Below are positions 1-8,199 of a DNA stretch of 21,000 nt, piece after piece (the first letter of the stretch is position 1; the number at the start of each line of letters is the position of its first letter). The stretch lies in the NCBI GenBank assembly GCA_905221605.1, contig CAJNDS010001713.1, positions 1-21,000 of the forward strand. The letters run 5' to 3'. The stretch comes from Symbiodinium natans (lineage: Eukaryota; Sar; Dinophyceae; Suessiales; Symbiodiniaceae). The position numbers were made by a program, and so were the translations under genes. Below the pieces are notes generated by a model. That model was not told the origin of the DNA. It worked only from the letters and a program-made list of their open reading frames with translations, and did not search any database.

Positions 1-70
1 TCCTATAGAATCCCCTCTATGAGTCGAAATTCAAATGATCCAGGCATTCCTGAAAAAGAAGATCCCAAAC

Positions 71-521
71 CACGGACCACCACCACGAGACCACCACCAC
101 GAGACCACCACCACAAGACCACCACCACGAGACCACCACCACAAGACCACCACCACGAGACCACCACCACGACCACCAACACAACCACCCGCACGGACCC
201 CCGCCACGGACCACCACCACGGACCAACCACCACGGACCACCACCACGGGACCACCACCACGGGACCACCACCACGGGACCACCACCACGAGACAACCAC
301 CACAGGGCCACCACCACGGAACCACCACCACGAGACCACCACCGCGGACCACCGCCACGGACCACCCCCACCCGGCCACCACCATGGGACCACCACCACG
401 GGACCACCACGACGGCCACCAGGGACCACCACTACCAAAGGAGCACCACCACCACGGGACCACCACCACGCTGTGGGACCACCACGACGAACACCACGGG
501 ACCACGGACCACCACCACGGG
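71..521. repeat. 14-bp minisatellite (GAGACCACCACCAC)n
   Basis: About 30 degenerate copies of a 14-base unit, gAgACCACCACCAC with variants such as gGgACCACCACCAC, run to the point where the sequence changes to gcattcggg. Because 14 is not a multiple of 3, every reading frame passes through all three phases and repeats every 42 bases. All frames of the plus strand therefore encode the same 14-residue peptide cycle (RPPPRDHHHETTTT), and several frames on both strands lack stops. The long open frames here follow from the unit and are not evidence of coding. The minus strand is a run of GGTGGTGGTGG blocks, which could form two-tier G-quadruplexes. Confidence 0.93.
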
Positions 522-720
522 CATTCGGGAAAACCCCCCAAAACCCCAACCTTTCAGCCCCAACCCCTCAGCACCCCAAAACCACCCACCCCCCACCACA
601 CCCGACAGAACCCAAACCATTACAGCAAAAGCAAAAAAACAAAACCCCCCCAAAACACGACAAAACTCCGGACACAAACCCTATACAATTTCTATTAAAC
701 CCCAAAACCCTACACCGTAA
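522..720. other. A/C-rich strand-asymmetric tract
   Basis: Right after the minisatellite the plus strand stays almost pure A and C (aaaacccccc, ccccaaaacc, ccaccccccaccacac) with few G or T up to about 720. The frames entering from the minisatellite stay open here only because T-containing stop codons are rare. I see no coding signal of its own. Confidence 0.7.
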
Positions 721-749
721 AGCGTAAAACCCTGAACCCGGGGGATCCC

Positions 750-1074
750 GAAAATTCCCGGAATTTAAATTCCTAGGATTTTTCGAGAGTTGTTGCTGAC
801 ATGTGATCGTGAGGCCGAACCCCCTTGAGCAGCTGGCGGGCGGCGACCGTCATCGGAACTACCCTGGACCAAGAGATTTCCTTGAAGATTTCCTTGAAGG
901 TGAAGGGGCACCCACGTCATCACTGTTGCGCTGTTGCGCTAGAACCTTAAATCCAACCCGGCAAGCCCAAACCTCAATCCAGACAATTCCTAAAATTCCG
1001 GGAGTTTTCAGCTCCGGGTGATTCCCAAAATTCCCAGGATTTTTAGACAAAAAGTGTGAAAATTCCCGGAATTT
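750..1074. repeat. Dispersed short palindromes (AAATTCCCGGAATTT type)
   Basis: A near-palindromic motif of about 16 bases occurs four times: gaaaattcccggaattt at 750-766 and again at 1058-1074, with diverged versions at 991-1007 (taaaattccgggagttt) and 1027-1043 (aaaattcccaggatttt). Each is followed within a few bases by a cag/ctaggat-like tail. Between them lie a 12-bp direct duplication (gatttccttgaa, around 877-900) and a repeated gctgttgc around 922-938. Function is unknown; these may be relics of a short foldback repeat family. Confidence 0.55.
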
Positions 1075-1184
1075 TCAGGATCCCCCTGCAAGGCCCTCAC
1101 AAGCAGCCAAATGGACCGGAAGAGGAGGCGGGGCATCCGACAAGGCGGCCGCAGAGCGAAAATAAGGGTCGAGCCCGTAGCCTT

Positions 1185-1640
1185 TTATAGGGATATAATA
1201 AAAGACAAGAAATTAGGAATTAAAATCAAGACCTTATCAAATGATCAATTATAATCATTCTCCAATAATTTCAATCCTCCTCTTTCGATTCCTCCGAAAT
1301 TCTCCAAAATGATTGGCTCATAGCCATATTCGCGAATTAGCAGATAGGGGCGCTGGCAAGAATTGAATCCAAATGATATCAAACGATTTCTACGTCCCAA
1401 TGAAATAAGATCATATATATATAGATTAATATACATTTATATTCGAGAATACTCAAGAAAAAATATATAGAATCTTCTATAAGAAGAATTTCGAATTCCC
1501 GAATTGAGGGCGATACGTTGGACGTAGATATCGATTACGTCGTATCTCATCCTTCGATAATGAAGCTGCATCATAGCAATTCCGATCGACAAATTCGAGC
1601 ACCATGTTTTGTCTGAATCTTGGGGCATGGCACGTCCCGC
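1185..1640. other. AT-rich island
   Basis: Base composition shifts sharply to A/T between about 1185 (ttttatagggatataataaaag) and about 1640, within GC-balanced flanks. It includes atatatatatag, several TATA-like runs and GAATTC-rich stretches. Such islands can be insertions of organellar DNA, bacterial DNA or a transposon, or an AT-rich regulatory region. I cannot match it to a known plastid or mitochondrial gene, and I see no tRNA fold. Confidence 0.6.
1245..1628 (-). pseudogene. Possible broken coding frame in the AT-rich island
   Basis: On the minus strand one frame is open from 1628 to 1245 except for a single TAA at 1439-1437, followed directly by an ATG at 1436-1434. The two halves are about 63 codons each. 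The downstream half contains hydrophobic and charged stretches such as RPYLLIREYGYEPIILENF and looks like ordinary protein. A 128-codon frame with one stop is less expected in AT-rich DNA than in the GC-rich flanks. It could be an inserted organellar or bacterial gene fragment, or chance. I do not recognise the family. Confidence 0.2.
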
Positions 1641-2172
1641 CTTCTCACTTTGTCAAAGGACCCAAAAAGTCCTGAGCCATGGGATTTTGTAGAAGGAGAT
1701 GCCGTCGAACTGCAAAAATGCAACTGCAACAGGTTTGGGGTTTGAGGTTAGATTTCCTACGTTAAAAGCCTTGCATGTGCTTTGCATGGGGTTCACGTTC
1801 GGACAGCATTTTGAAGGTCTGTTTCTGTGGTTCGTGTCTTTACCCAAGCTTTTGGCACCTCCTTATTTGTGGGAGCGGAAATACTTTTATTTCCACGAGC
1901 GGAGTTGATTGGTATGTGACCTCTAGCGTGCAGTACAGGTTGTGCCTTCTTGCGATGGTTTAGGCCAAGACTTCTTGAGATCATTGACTACCTTCTCCAC
2001 GGCACGGACACAGGGTCATAACCTCCTGCACGTCCTTTCCTTGTCCCTAAGCCTGCTCCATACACCGCGACCCATGAAGCTTCAAATCCAGGCGGCCCCA
2101 ACAGTCGTCCCGATGGCCTGTATCCGGTTTTGGTCCTCTGGATTCTATGCATTGCTCAAGCAGACTCACGGA

Positions 2173-2193
2173 GTTTAGGGGTTTAGGGGGTTT
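2173..2193. repeat. Telomere-like motif (TTTAGGGG)2
   Basis: Two adjacent tttaggggg-type units follow a plus-strand open frame (1942-2178). The TAG stop of that frame lies inside the first unit. Confidence 0.6.
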
Positions 2194-2312
2194 GAGGTGC
2201 GGGGCTTGATGCCAGATGTGGGACTAAGGCTGAAGGGTGTCTAGCATGCGGGACCTACAAGACTGGCCATTTCGCTTGGTCCCACAGGCATAGGCATGTC
2301 AACCAGCATCCC

Positions 2313-2642
2313 TCAGGTGAAAGTCCATCTAACATCCGCGAGTCTCGGAACAAACAACCTAATCACAAGGCCTTTGAGCCTTGACGCTGGTGATCGGTCG
2401 CTAGCTTCACCCAGAAACATGTGATGCAACTCAAGTTTATGACGGATGCTGGAGCACCCGCTGACTTTATGACGAAGAACGACTCGCATACTGCTGGCGA
2501 GAACTCGTCTTGAAACCGATGCATCTTGCTCCCAAACATCGATTACTGTCCTGCTTTGTTGCAACGAGCTTGACCTCAAAGGCAGCACATGAGGCAAGTC
2601 ATGCGGGGCTCTTCTCAGTCTGAGTTCAATCTCGTCGATTCA
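2313..2642 (-). CDS. Candidate exon, unrecognised protein
   Basis: An open minus-strand frame of about 109 codons runs from just after a TGA near 2645 to a TGA at 2313. It is rich in Arg, Leu, Ser and Val, with stretches such as RVVLRHKVSGCSSIRHKLE. The plus strand over the same bases also has protein-like open segments, one ending near 2631 that contains ERLAYCWRELVLKP, so the coding strand is not settled. No domain is recognised. It may be an internal exon, or chance. Confidence 0.25.
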
Positions 2643-2818
2643 ATGAACGCCTGCTTTCAGGAGCTGAGGCCACAACGCGCACCGCAACGTCCTCAGCAAG
2701 GTGTCATTACTGCCGACACACTTTCGTTGCTGCTTCAGAGCATTTGATGTGCTGCCTTGCCGCCTCGTCTGACCCTTGACGAAACCAAGGCTATCCCGCA
2801 AGTAATGTAGCTAACGCT

Positions 2819-2923
2819 TTGGGATGTTCCCCCTTATACTAGCAATCCTTAATAGGGATCAATAAAAAAACGCCCTATGATAACCCCTATCAAGGCCTGT
2901 TGGTATAAGGGGGAACATCCCAA
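2819..2923. mobile_element. 105-bp foldback (MITE-like) element
   Basis: Perfect 21-bp terminal inverted repeats, ttgggatgttcccccttata(c) at 2819-2839 and its exact complement at 2903-2923, enclose 63 bp. The interior also folds: atagggatca at about 2853-2862 pairs imperfectly with tgataacccctat at 2878-2890, so nearly the whole element can form one hairpin. The interior is AT-rich, has an A7 run and no coding capacity. Small size, long terminal repeats and lack of an open frame are typical of miniature inverted-repeat transposable elements. I see no clean target-site duplication; gcttt lies on both sides but is not directly abutting on the right. The alternatives are a hairpin RNA or an attenuator-like structure. 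Confidence 0.7.
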
Positions 2924-2980
2924 CTTATGCTTTGCCAGGCTTCGCGTCGAATCCAGGAGGTGCCATCGCTGGATACCTCA

Positions 2981-3232
2981 TCATACACTAAGCCTGTGTG
3001 AACTCGATGGCAAAGTCACATAGGCACATGCTCTGCTTTTCACCGGTGTTGGTGCTTGATTGAAATGTTGGGCATTATTGCCATCGCACTGATGATAGAT
3101 TGACGCTACCGTTTCCCGAATTCGGTCTTCTATGTCTGATTCAGAAACAGAAGACGTCTCGGTTTCCCTGTTTCTGCGCCCGAGAAATTCTACATTACCC
3201 TGGATCAAGTCCACCAAGAATTCCGGCCCCAT
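2981..3232 (-). CDS. Candidate exon, acidic unrecognised protein
   Basis: An ATG at 3232-3230 opens a minus-strand frame of 83 codons ending in TGA at 2983-2981. The translation has a coding-like charge pattern: GPEFLVDLIQGNVEFLGRR, then a Ser/Glu-rich stretch (ETETSSVSESDIEDRIRE), then VASIYHQCDGN. The complementary plus frame is Pro/Ser/Cys-rich and less convincing. It carries no recognised domain. It may be an exon of a larger gene together with the open frame at 3544-3834 on the same strand; no splice pairing was proven. Confidence 0.33.
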   Translation of the reverse strand: MGPEFLVDLIQGNVEFLGRRNRETETSSVSESDIEDRIRETVASIYHQCDGNNAQHFNQAPTPVKSRACAYVTLPSSSHRLSV

Positions 3233-3543
3233 CCAAGACAAGCAGTTTTACATGTTCCAGGTGTCCATACGGCGCCAACAGTCAAAGATGCGTAGACCTT
3301 GAGGGCTACATGGGCGTAACAGATGAACGTTTAACATCACCAGCCTTACAAGCTGCACAAGATCAAGGTGACACTTCATTGCTGCTTGAACCCTGCTGAA
3401 GCAGTTGTGTCCAGCACCGGCCCTCGAGGTCTAACCCACAGCCCTCAAGAGGTGGAGTTCAGGGCTTTGGAGCTTTGACGGTGGTATGTTGGGCTCCACA
3501 GCCTCTCCAGAAGACTAGCTTGCCGCCCCCTAGTTGCCCTAGT

Positions 3544-3834
3544 TCACTGCTGCAGCACTAACTCTCGTCTTGAATGCCGATCATATCGGTCACCGTGATC
3601 TGAGGACGCAGCAAATGAAGCGCCTCCGGGCGTTTCTGCCTGAGAACTCTCACAAGTGCGGAGTTTCTCCAACTGCAAAAGGGCCAGCCCACATGAATCC
3701 CTCTGCAGGACAGGATGTTCTGGCTGAACTGGTTGACTTGCTGTAAGGAGGTCTACACGCAACTTCTCGCAAGCCTCACCCGTAAACTTCCTGAAGCCTG
3801 AGGACCTCCCCGAACCCTCGGCATCAGTCCGTCC
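3544..3834 (-). CDS. Candidate exon, unrecognised protein
   Basis: A minus-strand frame of about 96 codons is open from just after a TGA near 3837 to a TAG or TGA-type stop at 3544. It contains an amphipathic stretch (EACEKLRVDLLTASQPV) and LALLQLEKLRTCE, then a polar Ser/Gly/Asp tail. No family is recognised. It shares its strand with the candidate exon at 2981-3232. Confidence 0.27.
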   Translation of the reverse strand, partial: GRTDAEGSGRSSGFRKFTGEACEKLRVDLLTASQPVQPEHPVLQRDSCGLALLQLEKLRTCESSQAETPGGASFAASSDHGDRYDRHSRRELVLQQ

Positions 3835-3916
3835 TCAGAGTAGTTCCACCCCTCTGGGAGGAGAGACTTCGAAACAAAGATCCGGGCCGGGCCTACCTGT
3901 GGCTTCAAGGCTTCAC

Positions 3917-4090
3917 ATGTCTTTCTGGGCCTTCATCGTTTTTATTCCGGGTGCTGTGTTTTTGGTGTGGCTTAGGCCTGAGGCGAATTCTTTCCCAGCT
4001 TCAAGACTCAGTTCTGCATGTCTGGGCGCCGGGATTTGGGGGCTGGTGGCTAGTCCTTTTGGCGAACCTTCTCTGAGGTCTGAGTTCTGA
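3917..4090 (+). CDS. Small candidate membrane protein
   Basis: An ATG at 3917 opens 57 codons to a TGA. The first 18 residues (MSFWAFIVFIPGAVFLVW) form a strong hydrophobic segment followed by Arg, as in a signal anchor or signal peptide. Nothing else is recognisable. At this length it could easily be chance. Confidence 0.2.
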   Translation: MSFWAFIVFIPGAVFLVWLRPEANSFPASRLSSACLGAGIWGLVASPFGEPSLRSEF

Positions 4091-4454
4091 ATGCTGTCCG
4101 TATCCCCGATATGCTCGAAACGTCTTGCTCAAGTGAAGGACTTCCAGGCCTGTGGTCCTAGACATGCCTGCCAGAACCAAGAAGCTCCAAACCGCAGAAC
4201 CCAAGAACACTGCCTACACTGCAAGACAGCTCTTAGCAGGGTCCGGCCCTGCAGAGCCTCGCAGAAGAACCCGAGCTTGTTGAGCTCCGTGACTTCTGCA
4301 TCTACAACCTTCCAAGGAGCAGGTCAAGAGCCACCGAAGCTACCTAAAGCCACCGAAGCCTGCACCTCAAACGTGGCAAAACCCTCACCTGAATGGAAGA
4401 CCTTGGGGGGCCCAAGTTGCCGGTGATGCAGCAGTTGCACTAGGTTGTGGTGGG

Positions 4455-4655
4455 TCAGGGAAGGTCCCGGATTTTCGGTTCGCTGAGGAGTGCAGAAGCA
4501 TCTTCACGGATTGAGTGAACAATGATCGTTGCGTAGCAGATGACTCTGAAGTCCCCTACTTTGTGGATGATAAGCGTAAACATAGCGTAAACCCTCCAAC
4601 TTGGGGTTATCCGCTTCTGCCTCAATCCGAATCCCTTACAGCCTGCTTGAGACAT
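4455..4655 (-). CDS. Candidate 66-residue ORF, divergent partner of 4731
   Basis: A true ATG at 4655 opens 66 codons, and the plus strand opposite contains many stops, so this is the only reading here. The product is basic at the N-terminus (KGFGLRQKRITPSWR) with a hydrophobic middle (AMFTLIIHKVGDFRVICYA). No family is recognised. It lies 75 bp from, and divergent to, the open frame that starts at 4731, which could suggest a shared promoter. Confidence 0.28.
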   Translation of the reverse strand: MSQAGCKGFGLRQKRITPSWRVYAMFTLIIHKVGDFRVICYATIIVHSIREDASALLSEPKIRDLP

Positions 4656-4730
4656 GTATCGAGATATTAATCGTCCTTTTATTTGGGGCTCGGTTTGCAG
4701 CTAGTCTGAAAACGAAGACCACTTTTCACC

Positions 4731-5075
4731 ATGCAGCGTAGTAGGAAGTCTGATGCTATCAATCAAGGCGCTTCGTCGGAAGCGGTTGATTCCCTGATGG
4801 TATGTTTAGTAGGCGAAAGCAAGCCTAGAGACCCAGAGTTCACTCTTTGGCTTGGCTTACTGCTCACAGCTAGCAGCGACAAGAAACAGGTGACGGCCAT
4901 GGAGTCCCTCAATTTTACGCGAATTGATGGCAAGCCCTTTGGCATGCTCACACACACACATGCCCCACAGAAATGGGTTGGTCTTGGGCCGGGAGCCTTC
5001 GTCGTCGCCCGGGTGTTGGGGGGGGGGAGGGGGAACGAGGTGCTTCAGTTTGTGCCAACACATTGTACCTACTAG
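4731..5075 (+). CDS. Candidate 114-residue protein, unrecognised
   Basis: An ATG in good context (cacc before it) starts 114 codons ending in TAG. The composition is protein-like: a polar start (QRSRKSDAINQG), a hydrophobic Leu-rich segment around residues 35-55 (EFTLWLGLLLTASS), MESLNFTRIDGKPFGM, then a Gly-rich region around residues 85-100 encoded by the G-tract at 5018-5033. A (CA)n run at 4949-4960 lies inside the frame. Both low-complexity tracts argue for caution. It is one of the longer ATG-initiated frames in the window, but I do not recognise its family. Confidence 0.35.
   Translation: MQRSRKSDAINQGASSEAVDSLMVCLVGESKPRDPEFTLWLGLLLTASSDKKQVTAMESLNFTRIDGKPFGMLTHTHAPQKWVGLGPGAFVVARVLGGGRGNEVLQFVPTHCTY
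5018..5033 (+). repeat. G-tract
   Basis: A run of ten G, one A and five G. A similar tract (eight G, A, four G) is at 10443-10455. Both are possible G-quadruplex or slippage sites. Confidence 0.6.
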
Positions 5076-5168
5076 GCACTCTTGCACGCTCCAGGGCGGG
5101 ATTCTTGCGGGGTCAGCTGTTCGAACTCCTTACCCAACTGTCCGATGCAACCTCGCTGCTCACATCCA

Positions 5169-5444
5169 TTAGGATGATAATTCTATGCTGCTTCCTGATA
5201 TATACTGGGCTGCTTGTGCGTTGTGCAGACTCTTCTTGTGTGTGCTATTTCCTGTCCATGTTTTGTGGTTCTTCAACGTTCGGCAAATACGTGCCTCATT
5301 CTTGAAGAGCTGAAGCACGAGGGCGTTGTATCTCATGGGCACCATGATCATGCCAGTTCCTGGCAAAGTAACGTGCGAGCTGTCCTGCTGATCTTGCAAT
5401 CGGCTGGGCTACCCAAGTGCGAGGGTTCGACGTCGATGGCGTAA
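5169..5444. other. Overlapping open frames on both strands
   Basis: Both strands carry protein-like open frames here. The plus frame ends at a TAA at 5442-5444 and includes ILEELKHEGVVSHGHHDHA then VRAVLLILQSAGLPK. The minus frame runs from an ATG at 5351 to a TAA at 5169 and includes MRYNALVLQLFKNEARI. The plus frame has more G/C at third positions and is slightly favoured from about 5296. Only one, or neither, is likely real. Confidence 0.25.
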
Positions 5445-5791
5445 GAGGTCAGCTAGTGCCGTGTTTTTCATGTGTCGGTGTGCACGTCTGCCCCTACCTC
5501 AGGGTGCCGTTATCTATAAACTGCTCCAACCAAGCCTGCTTTGGGCTTCCACTTACTTGTAGCCGGAAATTGGGGGGCGGGGATGTGGGAATAGTTCTTC
5601 AAGCCTTCGGGCCGGGGAGGCCGCCTGCAAGCACACCCTGGCCGATCCTACCCATCCCTTACCTGAAAACCACTTCAAGCCCAAGCTTGTCATCGTCAGG
5701 ATTTTCCCTTCAAAGTAACTCAGAGTCTTTCGCGTTGAGTCTTGAGATGTGGGCAGACATTCACCATGAGGGCTTCGGGTTTAAGAAATAA
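5371..5791 (+). CDS. Candidate exon, unrecognised protein
   Basis: A plus-strand frame with no early ATG is open for about 140 codons to a TAA at 5789-5791. It is Cys- and Val-rich at the start (LVPCFSCVGVHVCPYLRV) and Pro/Ser-rich in the second half, ending in EMWADIHHEGFGFKK. It overlaps the tail of the plus frame ending at 5444 in another phase. No domain is recognised. If real it would be an internal or terminal exon. Confidence 0.25.
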
Positions 5792-5906
5792 GTGCCAAAA
5801 CCAACAAAAAGCACGGCTAGAGAGTCTATGCCCAGAAGCAGAGACGGCAGCGGCGAACTTTGCGCGATGCAAAGATGTTCGCTGCACTCATTAGAATTCT
5901 TCTACG

Positions 5907-6194
5907 ATGCCTGGCTTCAGTCCGCCCACACCAAGGGGGTCAGTCGGAAGCCCAACCTCATTTTATGGTTCAGGGTTTAATTTAAGGGCCAAAAGACCCA
6001 AGAATTGGGATGCAGTGCAGCTGTGCCTTCGTGCAGCTTTCCTTTATCGGTCGTCCTCAGCAAGTCAGACATCGAGTATTGTAGTAGCAACTGTGTCATT
6101 CTGGTGGTGGAGAAAAAGGTTGACTGTTGATGAGAGAGAAGAAATGTGGCACTGTAGCACAATTCGTGCGAAGAGGAAACTTCTGCGTGGCTGA
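5907..6194 (+). CDS. Candidate 95-residue ORF, basic tail
   Basis: ATG-initiated, ending in TGA at 6194. The middle is hydrophobic (VQLCLRAAFLYRSSSAS, then IVVATVSFWWW) and the C-terminus is strongly basic (IRAKRKLLRG). No family is recognised, and chance cannot be excluded. Confidence 0.25.
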   Translation: MPGFSPPTPRGSVGSPTSFYGSGFNLRAKRPKNWDAVQLCLRAAFLYRSSSASQTSSIVVATVSFWWWRKRLTVDEREEMWHCSTIRAKRKLLRG

Positions 6195-6301
6195 ACATCC
6201 GCGATTCCGTGCCTATGGCTGCTCGCAAGCGTATGTGCATCCCTCCTTGTCGGGGATGGCAACATTGGCATGCTGATTTCCCAACGATCCATCCCCAAGC
6301 C

Positions 6302-6436
6302 CTAAACCCCCCTATAGCGCGCTAAAGTGGAAATCGCCTTGGCGTCGCAAACCTCCAACATCTGAGGCCGCCACTCAATCTCCTTGACGCCAATGACGAG
6401 CCCGGCTTTCTCTTGAACAGTACCTTCAACCTTTCG
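6302..6436 (-). CDS. Short candidate exon ending in a telomere-like motif
   Basis: A 44-codon minus-strand frame follows two adjacent TGA codons at 6442-6437 and ends in TAG at 6304-6302. It reads RKVEGTVQEKAGLVIGVKE and continues with IEWRPQMLEVCDAKAIST, with frequent G/C third positions and alternating charged and hydrophobic residues. The stop codon lies inside a GGGGTTTAGGG motif. No family is recognised. Confidence 0.3.
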   Translation of the reverse strand, partial: RKVEGTVQEKAGLVIGVKEIEWRPQMLEVCDAKAISTLARYRGV

Positions 6437-6439
6437 TCA

Positions 6440-7490
6440 TCACAAAGTCACAAGGGCTGAGGCTCCTAGGGGAACTTCCCCCGACTGTTGAATTCCTCCG
6501 GAGCCCAAGCCACTTTTCAATGCCTGGACACTCTTAAGCCCCAGCCCCTTGAAGCCGCAATCCATTGAACCAAAAACCCAAAACCCAGTAGCCTTCAGCC
6601 GAAGATCCTCCCCCTCCCGTTCTCCCTCACAAGAACAACTAGTACCCTTCTATGCCTTCTGGCGCAGCTGGTCGAAGATATATTCGTGGTAGCCGGGGCC
6701 ACAATGCTCTGGTTTCACCTCAGGCTCTCCAGCTCGTCTGTGACGCTTTGATCTGAGGGCTTCGTGCTGAAAGGCTTCTGTATCTCCTGTCGGGGTCTAG
6801 CGCTGTCCAAGCTTCCAGGAGATATGTCTCCAGCTCCATGAGAAAGAACATGGACCAAGGCGGCACCTCAGATCACACTAGCGCCTAAATCCGCACATCC
6901 GAACTCGGAGCTTGGGTAATGAACTTGCTGGCTACGCGGTCGTGTTGCAGCCCTTAGTCATGAAAACCACAGCATAGAAATGCAGCAGTCCTAAGAGCGG
7001 AGCTCCAATGAGCCTTGAACTCGCGGCTGGACAACGCAGAGTTGGCTTTAATGGGCCCCGGGGTGAGTTGCCAACTGACTCCGAGACCAGTAGGCTACAT
7101 GTGCTTATAGGGTTTAGGGGTTCGGCTTGGGTGTAGGGGTGTGTCACTTATGGCTATTTGAATTGTGAGGCTGCAGAGTTCTGGGCTTTAGGAGGGGAAT
7201 GCGGCTTCAGGTCATACGGTTCTTTGCAGCTACAAGGCTTGATGTTTTTTGAGCTGCGTGCCCGCCTCCTGGGTTGCTGTAGAATCTGCATGGACTAGGT
7301 ATGCTGCGTTCTTGTCTACATGTTCAGTGCTGCTCAACAGCTGCTGGTCCAGTAGCATTCTGTCCGATTCTGTCCGGAAAGCATTACAGCAGGAGTGTGT
7401 CGCTTGGCAATCGCAACCAATGTGCCATCATGTCGAGTGGGAGGTGGGCTGTAAGAGGTGTGAGGCTGGCAAAATCCAGCAAACCACATC
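6440..7490. other. No gene recognised
   Basis: I see no convincing gene here. There is a short telomere-like motif (gggtttagggg) at 7109-7119 and only short, unremarkable open frames. A minus-strand frame at 6932-7147 has no protein-like features. Confidence 0.5.
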
Positions 7491-7538
7491 AAATAATCAT
7501 CAGCTCGAGCGAACACGATCTGCCCTGAACTCTACACT

Positions 7539-7684
7539 TTATCTGGAGTCTCGCAGAATCTGCTCTCGAAATTCTGCGGGTGAGACATCATACAGCCACT
7601 GCGCGAACTCAGCATAGTCAAGCAGTCCATCTGCGTTCACATCGGCTTGTGCGAAGAGCTTTGCCGCATCTTCAGGGGTGAAAC
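7539..7684 (-). CDS. EF-hand protein, terminal exon (copy 1)
   Basis: The exon begins after a ctgAG acceptor (7686-7685) with two bases (GT) that complete a glycine codon from the upstream exon, and ends at a TAA at 7541-7539. It encodes 47 residues. FTPEDAAKLFAQA is the entering helix, DVNADGLLDYAE is a textbook EF-hand loop (Asp1, Asn3, Asp5, Gly6, Leu8, Asp9, Glu12), FAQWLYD is the exit helix, and a short tail ends in REQILRDSR. Such loops bind Ca2+ and usually act in pairs as calcium sensors. The upstream exon at 7936-8037 supplies the partner hand. All residues needed for Ca2+ coordination are present. The 5' part of the gene is not found in the window. Confidence 0.88.
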
Positions 7685-7935
7685 CTCAGTCTTCAAGCCT
7701 GAATCCTAAAAGACCTGGAGCGGCTACATCGGCTACATGGACTTGGACTGGGTCAATGTCATGGCGTGGAATGCAAAAAACCCACCACCCTTGGAGCAAA
7801 GTCATCGGGAAAAGTGGCAGTCAACAGAAGCTCCGAACACCTGACCTTCTTCGGGGCTGTGGATGTAGCATGAGCATGACTACGCTGATGCATTTCGCAG
7901 TTCAAGCACGAATCCCACTATCGCATCCGTGCCAC

Positions 7936-8037
7936 CCAGATTGAAGAGGATTGTGCACATGTCCTCCAGCTTGAGGCGCCCGTCACGGTCTTGGTCCCAC
8001 TCGCGGAACACGCGCACCACCTGCAAAAACTCGGCGT
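7936..8037 (-). CDS. EF-hand protein, penultimate exon (copy 1)
   Basis: This exon encodes EFLQVVRVFREW, then the loop DQDRDGRLKLED (Asp1, Asp3, Asp5, Gly6, Leu8, Asp12 in place of the commoner Glu), then MCTILFNL. A donor at 7935-7934 (G|GTGGCA) joins it through a 251-bp intron (7685-7935) to the terminal exon, giving the continuous NLGFTPEDAAKLF expected between paired EF-hands. The 5' boundary is uncertain. An acceptor cccAG at 8039-8038 would include the start of the first helix; a stronger-looking tttttgcAG would start the exon at 8020. A TAA lies just upstream in frame, so splicing is required. No earlier exon is visible up to 9014. Confidence 0.82.
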
Positions 8038-8199
8038 CTGGGCAGTTTTAGGTGAGCTAGGTAGCTGTTCTCGGATTCACGGCTTGGGGTTCAGGGACTA
8101 GAAGGCCAATGTTTTTCACGATAAATGCAACAAAGTGCAACAGCTACGTTTCTTGGGGCACTGCGTGGAACCTAAGCTCTAAATCCCAAGCCTAAATCT

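Larger units (their letters stand above)
7492..8199. repeat. Segmental duplication, copy 1
   Basis: This 708-bp segment is repeated in direct orientation at 13231-13936 (706 bp). By hand alignment I count about a dozen substitutions and two single-base length changes (in an A-run near 7707 and one near 7776). Identity ends abruptly on both sides. The block holds two EF-hand exons on the minus strand and the intron between them, so it was copied as DNA and not through spliced mRNA. Confidence 0.95.

Noticed and set aside
3-727. Long open frames of 138-233 codons on both strands
   Set aside because: They are produced by the 14-bp minisatellite and the A/C-rich tract, which lack stop codons in most frames. 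No independent coding signal.
1168-1182. cccgtagccttttat, resembling the start of the dinoflagellate spliced leader
   Set aside because: Only about a dozen bases match, with one base missing, and the GGCTCAAG end is absent. Too short to call.
7249-7617. Plus-strand frame of 122 codons, with a shorter copy at 13153-13356
   Set aside because: Its second half is the complement of the EF-hand terminal exon. The minus strand has the canonical calcium loop and splice site, so this is a shadow.
7678-7944. Plus-strand 88-codon frame, repeated at 13475-13681
   Set aside because: It covers the intron between the two EF-hand exons in antisense. It recurs only because the block is duplicated.
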